From assembly GCA_963726125.1 (NCBI GenBank), contig CAVSBG010000021.1, positions 256,704 to 320,703 of the forward strand: a stretch of DNA of 64,000 bases. Direction: 5' to 3'. A program made the position numbers and the translations under genes. This document shows, piece after piece, positions 60,066 to 64,000 of this stretch. Each line of letters opens with the position of its first letter. Position 1 is the first letter of the stretch. This DNA comes from JAMXLO01 sp963726125. GTDB taxonomy: Bacteria > Pseudomonadota > Alphaproteobacteria > Acetobacterales > Acetobacteraceae. Below the pieces are notes generated by a model. It was not told where the DNA came from. It saw nothing but the letters and a program-made list of their open reading frames with translations, and ran no database searches.

Positions 60066-60602
60066 TTGGCGCGCCTCGTCGCGCTGGTCTGCTGCGGGGC
60101 GTTGGTCGCGCTGAGCGGGTGCACGGCGCCTCCGTCGGACGACAGGCCGCGTGAAGTGAGGATGCAGCCAGCCCCGTTACCACCAACGGCCAGGCCGGCG
60201 CCGGTCCGATCGCAGCGCGCCACATGGACATTTGAATCGGGCAGCGAGCAATGCGTCGCCAGCGCCGATGCCGGCGCGGCGTCGGTGCGGGTGACGGTCC
60301 GCCGCAATGCCGCCGCTGAGCTTCTCGTGTCGTTGGCTACCCAGGTTCCCGCGTCCCAGGTTCTGCTGCATTTCAGCGGTCCGGCCGGCGATTGGCAGGT
60401 GCAGGCGCGCCGCAGTGCTGCTCGGACGCTCGGGGTCACGCTCGGCACCGACAACACGGCCCTGAGCCAGGTCCTTGTGCTGCTCAGCGGTGGCACATTC
60501 GACGTGGGACCGGCGGAGCGGCCGATTGCTTCGTTCGTCATTGCTCCCTCTGATGCGCGCGGCCAGGCGTGGTTTGACTGCGCGCGCGGGATGATGTTTT
60601 GA
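60066..60602 (+). CDS. putative lipoprotein
   Basis: A 178-residue frame from TTG 60066 (GAGGGG just upstream), 10 bp after the OmpA-like stop. The N-terminus ARLVALVCCGALVALSGCTA has a lipobox LSGC. The mature part is Pro-rich then beta-like (ATWTFESGSEQCVASADAGA; ASQVLLHFSGPAGDW; FDVGPAERPIASFVIAPSDA). It is likely cotranscribed with OmpA-like 2. No ATG is available, so the TTG start is inferred from the lipobox. Confidence 0.6.
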   Translation: MARLVALVCCGALVALSGCTAPPSDDRPREVRMQPAPLPPTARPAPVRSQRATWTFESGSEQCVASADAGAASVRVTVRRNAAAELLVSLATQVPASQVLLHFSGPAGDWQVQARRSAARTLGVTLGTDNTALSQVLVLLSGGTFDVGPAERPIASFVIAPSDARGQAWFDCARGMMF

Positions 60603-60694
60603 ATTCGGATGGTGGCGATTGCGCACTATTCCTCGCTGAAACCAAGTCGTAGTCTTCACTTTGTATTGTGCGGTCAACCGGACCGGAGGTCGCG

Positions 60695-63600
60695 GTGAAG
60701 CGCGTTGTCAATTTTCTCGTATCGCCTTTGCGCCTTATCTCGCGCTCCATCGCCCTGCTGGCGGCGGCGCTGCTGCTCATCGGCGGGTGGGGCCTTACCG
60801 CGTTCTTCCAGACCGCGCAGGTAGCCCGCGACGCCGTGGGCAGCCTGACCGTGTCCGCCAGCGCGGTGGCTGCGTCAGTCGATGTGCCGATCGAACAATT
60901 CGCCGACATGTCCGACGCATTTCGTGCCGGGGATCTGCAGACGCCCGATCGGGTCGTGCTGACGACCCGCCTGTTGCGGCTACAGGGCGCGTTGCCGCCG
61001 GTGGGCGCGACGTTTGCCGTGAGCGCCACGGGACAGTTGCTGGCAGCCTCATCGCCCTACACTGCCGCCGACGCATCGGTGGCGGACACCGACTGGTTTC
61101 GCCACGCGGTCGCCGACAACGCAATGCCACTGGCCTTGCAACGTGCCGATTCGTGGCTGCGGCCAGGGCCCGCAGCGGTGTTGACCCGGGTGGTTCGCGA
61201 TGCCTCTGGCAAGGTCGCCGGGGTTGTTGGCGCGGTGCTGCGGGACGAGGACATTGCCAGGCTGATCGGGCGCAACTGGCTTGGACCCGGCGTCTCCATC
61301 GAAATCCGCGGCACCGACGGCAAGCCGGTACTGCCGATCGAGCGGGCCTCGGCACACCAGCAGGCCGGGCTGACCGGGCAGGATGACTGGGTGCTCGGCA
61401 TGCGGGTGATGTCCGCCGCGAACCGGCTGTTGGGAATTCCCGAGCAGTTGGCGGTCGCCGAACCGTTGCGGCTGGTGGACGTCACCATCAATGCGCGCAT
61501 GCAGACCGACGTGGCGATGAAGAGCCATTGGCTCGGGACGCGCGCGCTGGGCATTCTCGGCGCCTATCTGTTGGCGGTGTGGATCACGTGTATCGCCCTG
61601 GCGGTCTCGGCACGGTCGAACAGCGCGCCGGGCGAGCCTATACCGACGGGATTCGGTGCGGACTGGCAGGCTGATCTGGACAAACGCGGATGCGTCACGG
61701 CGACCCACGGATTTGCGCCGGACCGGCTGCGTGAGGCCAAGGGATATCCGTTGCTGGCGTCGCTGGGCGCGGCGCAGACTGACGCAGCCGCTGTCAGCAT
61801 CGCCGAGGCGTTGAACGGGCGATCACGCCGTGACGGCATCCAGGTCGTGATCGCCTCCGATGACGGCCAGGAACGCATTCATCGGTTGAGCATCGAGCCC
61901 CAGCCGGACGGCCGGTTCCTGTGTGTCGGTCGTGATGTCACGAGCGAGATGCGGCTGAGCGCACGGCTGGATGCTGTCACCGCAGCCAGCCAGGCCGCAC
62001 AGGACGAAGCGGCCACTGTGGCGCAGGACCGCGACCGGGTGCTGGCGGCGCTCGGACACGACGTGCGGACGCCGATGAACTCGATCATGGGCATCTGCTC
62101 GCTGCTGCTGGACAGCGAACTGGAGCAGGAGCAGCGGATCTGGCTGGAGCGCATCCGGGCCAGCTGCGAGGCACTGCTGGCGATGCTGAATGGGCTGCTG
62201 GAGATCGCCAGCGGCGATGTCGGCGGGCTGCAGGTCGACGAGGCCGATGTCATCGGGTTGGTGCAGGAGGTGGCCGACACGCTGCAGCCGCAGGCACGCG
62301 ACAAGGGGTTGGAGCTGAAGACGCGCTACGACGACCTGCTGCGCGGTTACTGGCTGACGGATCCGACGCGGCTGCGTCAGGTGCTGTTCAACCTCGTCGG
62401 CAACGCGATCAAGTTCACGCCGAACGGCCACGTGGAGATCCGCGCCTCCGTTGGGACGGACGCGACTGGCGCGACCTCGGTCAAACTGGCGGTATCGGAC
62501 ACCGGACCGGGCATTGCGCTGGACGATCGCACGCGGATCTTCGAACGGTTCAAGCGCGGGCGCGAGCATGAGCATTCCGGGCATACCGGGCTCGGTCTTG
62601 GCCTTGCGCTCTGCCGGGAGAATGCGGTGCTGATGGGCGGCTCGCTGACGGTGGAAAGCGCGCTAGGTGTCGGCAGCGAGTTCACCTTCGAATTCCCCGC
62701 TGAACGCGTGTCGCAAACAACGCGCGGCCAGCGGCTGGCCGGCAGGACGGCGTTGCTGGTGGGTGATGAAGACGCCAAGTCGCGCACGGTTGCGAACCTG
62801 CTCGGCGATGCGGGCGTCACGGTGGAGACCGCTCCGGACGGTTACCTCGGCTTGGCGATGGCAGAACGCATCGAGGCACAGCGTGGCGCGCTCGATCTCG
62901 TCGTCGTGCAGGGCAAGTTGGCCGGCATGGCGCCCGAGGTGTTCGTGTTGCGGCTGCGCGCCACGTCGTTCGGACGGCGAGCGGTGGTGATCTGGGTCGG
63001 CGAGGGTGGCGAGACGGCGAAGGTGGATGCGACGGTCGCGGCGCCGGCCGATCCGTATCAGGTGGCGACCCTGGGCCAGCAATTGCTGACGCAGCGGTCA
63101 CCGTTCGAGGTGCTGGAACCGATGGCGCACGGGGCGCGCGGTGGCCGCATCCTGGTGGTGGAAGACGACAAGGTTAACCAGTCGCTGCTGGTCGCAGCCT
63201 TAACGCGCCGCGGGTTCTCGGCGTTCGTGGCAAACGACGGGGACGAGGCGGTACGCTTGGCGAGTCGAGATACGTTCGATGCGATCCTGATGGACATCCA
63301 GATGCCGGAGCGCGACGGATTCGATGCGACACGGCGGATTCGTAGCCTGTCGGGACGCGTGGCGACGATACCGATCATCGCGCTGACCGGCCTCAAGGGC
63401 CCCGTCGTGCGCAAGCGCTGCATGGAGGCGGGATTTACCGCGGTGCTGGAGAAGCCGATCAACCTCGATCGTCTGGGATCGACGCTGCGGCGGTGGCTGC
63501 CGGGCGGTGCATCGGCGCAACCGCCTCGCGCGTGGACAGGCGACGACACGGGGAGCACGACGCCGCAAGACTATGCCGCGGACGTATCGCAGGTCTTCCT

Positions 63601-63955
63601 GGAGGAGATGGTGGCCGTCGTCGGCATGGATCGCGCGCGGGCCTGTGTCGCCGATTTCGTTGCCGATGCGTCGGCGCGCTGCATGCGCCTGGGTGAGTTG
63701 CTGCCCGGATGGGAGGCGGACGCGATTGTCCGCAGTTGCGAGGAAATCAGCGGATTGGCGGAAACCTGCGGCGCGATCGGCCTAGGCGAGGTGCTGGAGG
63801 AGATCGCCGACGCGGTGACGCGCAACGACCGCTCGCGCGCCGAGGCGCTGATGGAGCGGCTCGAACGAGTAGCGTCACGACTCGGGCCGGCGATGGCGGC
63901 GTGTCTGGATGATATCGAGCAACGCTGGGGCAATCGCGGCAACAAGGCCGCCTGA
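60695..63955 (+). CDS. large hybrid sensor histidine kinase with degenerate phosphorelay domains
   Basis: About 1086 residues from GTG 60695 (GGAGG upstream). Membrane segments at about 16-38 and 285-310 enclose a periplasmic Cache-like sensor domain. A PAS-like part follows, then HisKA (His455 in ALGHDVRTPMNSIMGI), HATPase_c (VLFNLVGNAIKFTPNGH, SDTGPGIA, GLGLGLALCRENA), a degenerate receiver at about 685-800 in which the acceptor position is Gln739 (LVVVQGKLAGM), a normal receiver (LVVEDDKVNQSLL; Asp867 in AILMDIQMPERDGF) and a C-terminal Hpt-like helical domain lacking the expected acceptor His (IVRSCEEISGLAETCG). The phosphorelay therefore probably stops at Asp867 or passes to an external Hpt. 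Confidence 0.9.
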   Translation: MKRVVNFLVSPLRLISRSIALLAAALLLIGGWGLTAFFQTAQVARDAVGSLTVSASAVAASVDVPIEQFADMSDAFRAGDLQTPDRVVLTTRLLRLQGALPPVGATFAVSATGQLLAASSPYTAADASVADTDWFRHAVADNAMPLALQRADSWLRPGPAAVLTRVVRDASGKVAGVVGAVLRDEDIARLIGRNWLGPGVSIEIRGTDGKPVLPIERASAHQQAGLTGQDDWVLGMRVMSAANRLLGIPEQLAVAEPLRLVDVTINARMQTDVAMKSHWLGTRALGILGAYLLAVWITCIALAVSARSNSAPGEPIPTGFGADWQADLDKRGCVTATHGFAPDRLREAKGYPLLASLGAAQTDAAAVSIAEALNGRSRRDGIQVVIASDDGQERIHRLSIEPQPDGRFLCVGRDVTSEMRLSARLDAVTAASQAAQDEAATVAQDRDRVLAALGHDVRTPMNSIMGICSLLLDSELEQEQRIWLERIRASCEALLAMLNGLLEIASGDVGGLQVDEADVIGLVQEVADTLQPQARDKGLELKTRYDDLLRGYWLTDPTRLRQVLFNLVGNAIKFTPNGHVEIRASVGTDATGATSVKLAVSDTGPGIALDDRTRIFERFKRGREHEHSGHTGLGLGLALCRENAVLMGGSLTVESALGVGSEFTFEFPAERVSQTTRGQRLAGRTALLVGDEDAKSRTVANLLGDAGVTVETAPDGYLGLAMAERIEAQRGALDLVVVQGKLAGMAPEVFVLRLRATSFGRRAVVIWVGEGGETAKVDATVAAPADPYQVATLGQQLLTQRSPFEVLEPMAHGARGGRILVVEDDKVNQSLLVAALTRRGFSAFVANDGDEAVRLASRDTFDAILMDIQMPERDGFDATRRIRSLSGRVATIPIIALTGLKGPVVRKRCMEAGFTAVLEKPINLDRLGSTLRRWLPGGASAQPPRAWTGDDTGSTTPQDYAADVSQVFLEEMVAVVGMDRARACVADFVADASARCMRLGELLPGWEADAIVRSCEEISGLAETCGAIGLGEVLEEIADAVTRNDRSRAEALMERLERVASRLGPAMAACLDDIEQRWGNRGNKAA

Positions 63956-64000
63956 TTCACACCGTACGCAACGATCCAACCCCCGTCATGACGTAACGAT

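Overview
This 64 kb window is GC-rich, densely packed bacterial chromosome with a mostly alphaproteobacterial gene set: an aapJQMP-type amino-acid ABC operon, a liv-type branched-chain ABC operon, O-acetylhomoserine sulfhydrylase, PmbA/TldE, a Tim44-like protein, OmpA-family proteins, Flp pilins and a selenocysteine module. Style and content fit Rhodospirillales/Acetobacteraceae best, but no rRNA or single-copy marker is present, so the family is an inference.

Layout. 0-5.2 kb: an edge-truncated unknown gene, a PcaB/PurB-type lyase, and a sensor kinase/NarL-type regulator pair that overlap by ATGA. 6-10.4 kb: two nearly identical porin genes, each with its own terminator, in inverted orientation around a LysR-type regulator. 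10.7-16.1 kb: a TPR protein divergent from an exported caspase-like (C14) protein; the same divergent junction exists twice, once intact and once as two decayed halves, with a TonB-C-domain protein between. 16.2-28.6 kb: housekeeping-like genes (M16 peptidase, orphan hicB, pmbA, Tim44-like, CoA-binding protein plus metY, diacylglycerol kinase, LpxH-like phosphoesterase, GT4 glycosyltransferase, and a coupled 2OG-Fe(II) oxygenase/zinc-ribbon pair). 30-34.4 kb: aap operon. 35-41.8 kb: amidohydrolase divergent from livG-livF-livK-livH-HAD-livM. 41.8-49.2 kb: acyl-CoA ligase, hybrid sensor kinase, a second LivK-type protein, a ThDP enzyme. 49.2-53.5 kb: a lower-GC islet of very small genes (two Flp-type pilins, tiny membrane proteins, a PAP2-type protein, an IS5-family element, small exported proteins, an XRE regulator). 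53.8-64 kb: small-molecule hydrolases, selA followed by tRNA-Sec, two OmpA-family proteins, a lipoprotein and a large hybrid histidine kinase.

An important caveat: seven otherwise well-conserved genes are interrupted by eight apparent single-base frame breaks, and every one behaves as one extra base (+1). When corrected, the proteins regain family-typical lengths. This uniform polarity looks more like residual insertion errors in the assembly than biology, but it should be checked, because it decides whether selA, the aap permease, a liv binding protein and others are functional.

The best candidates for something undescribed are the duplicated divergent TPR/exported-caspase module, the overlapping micro-gene operon with Flp pilins, and the porin-LysR-porin inverted repeat.
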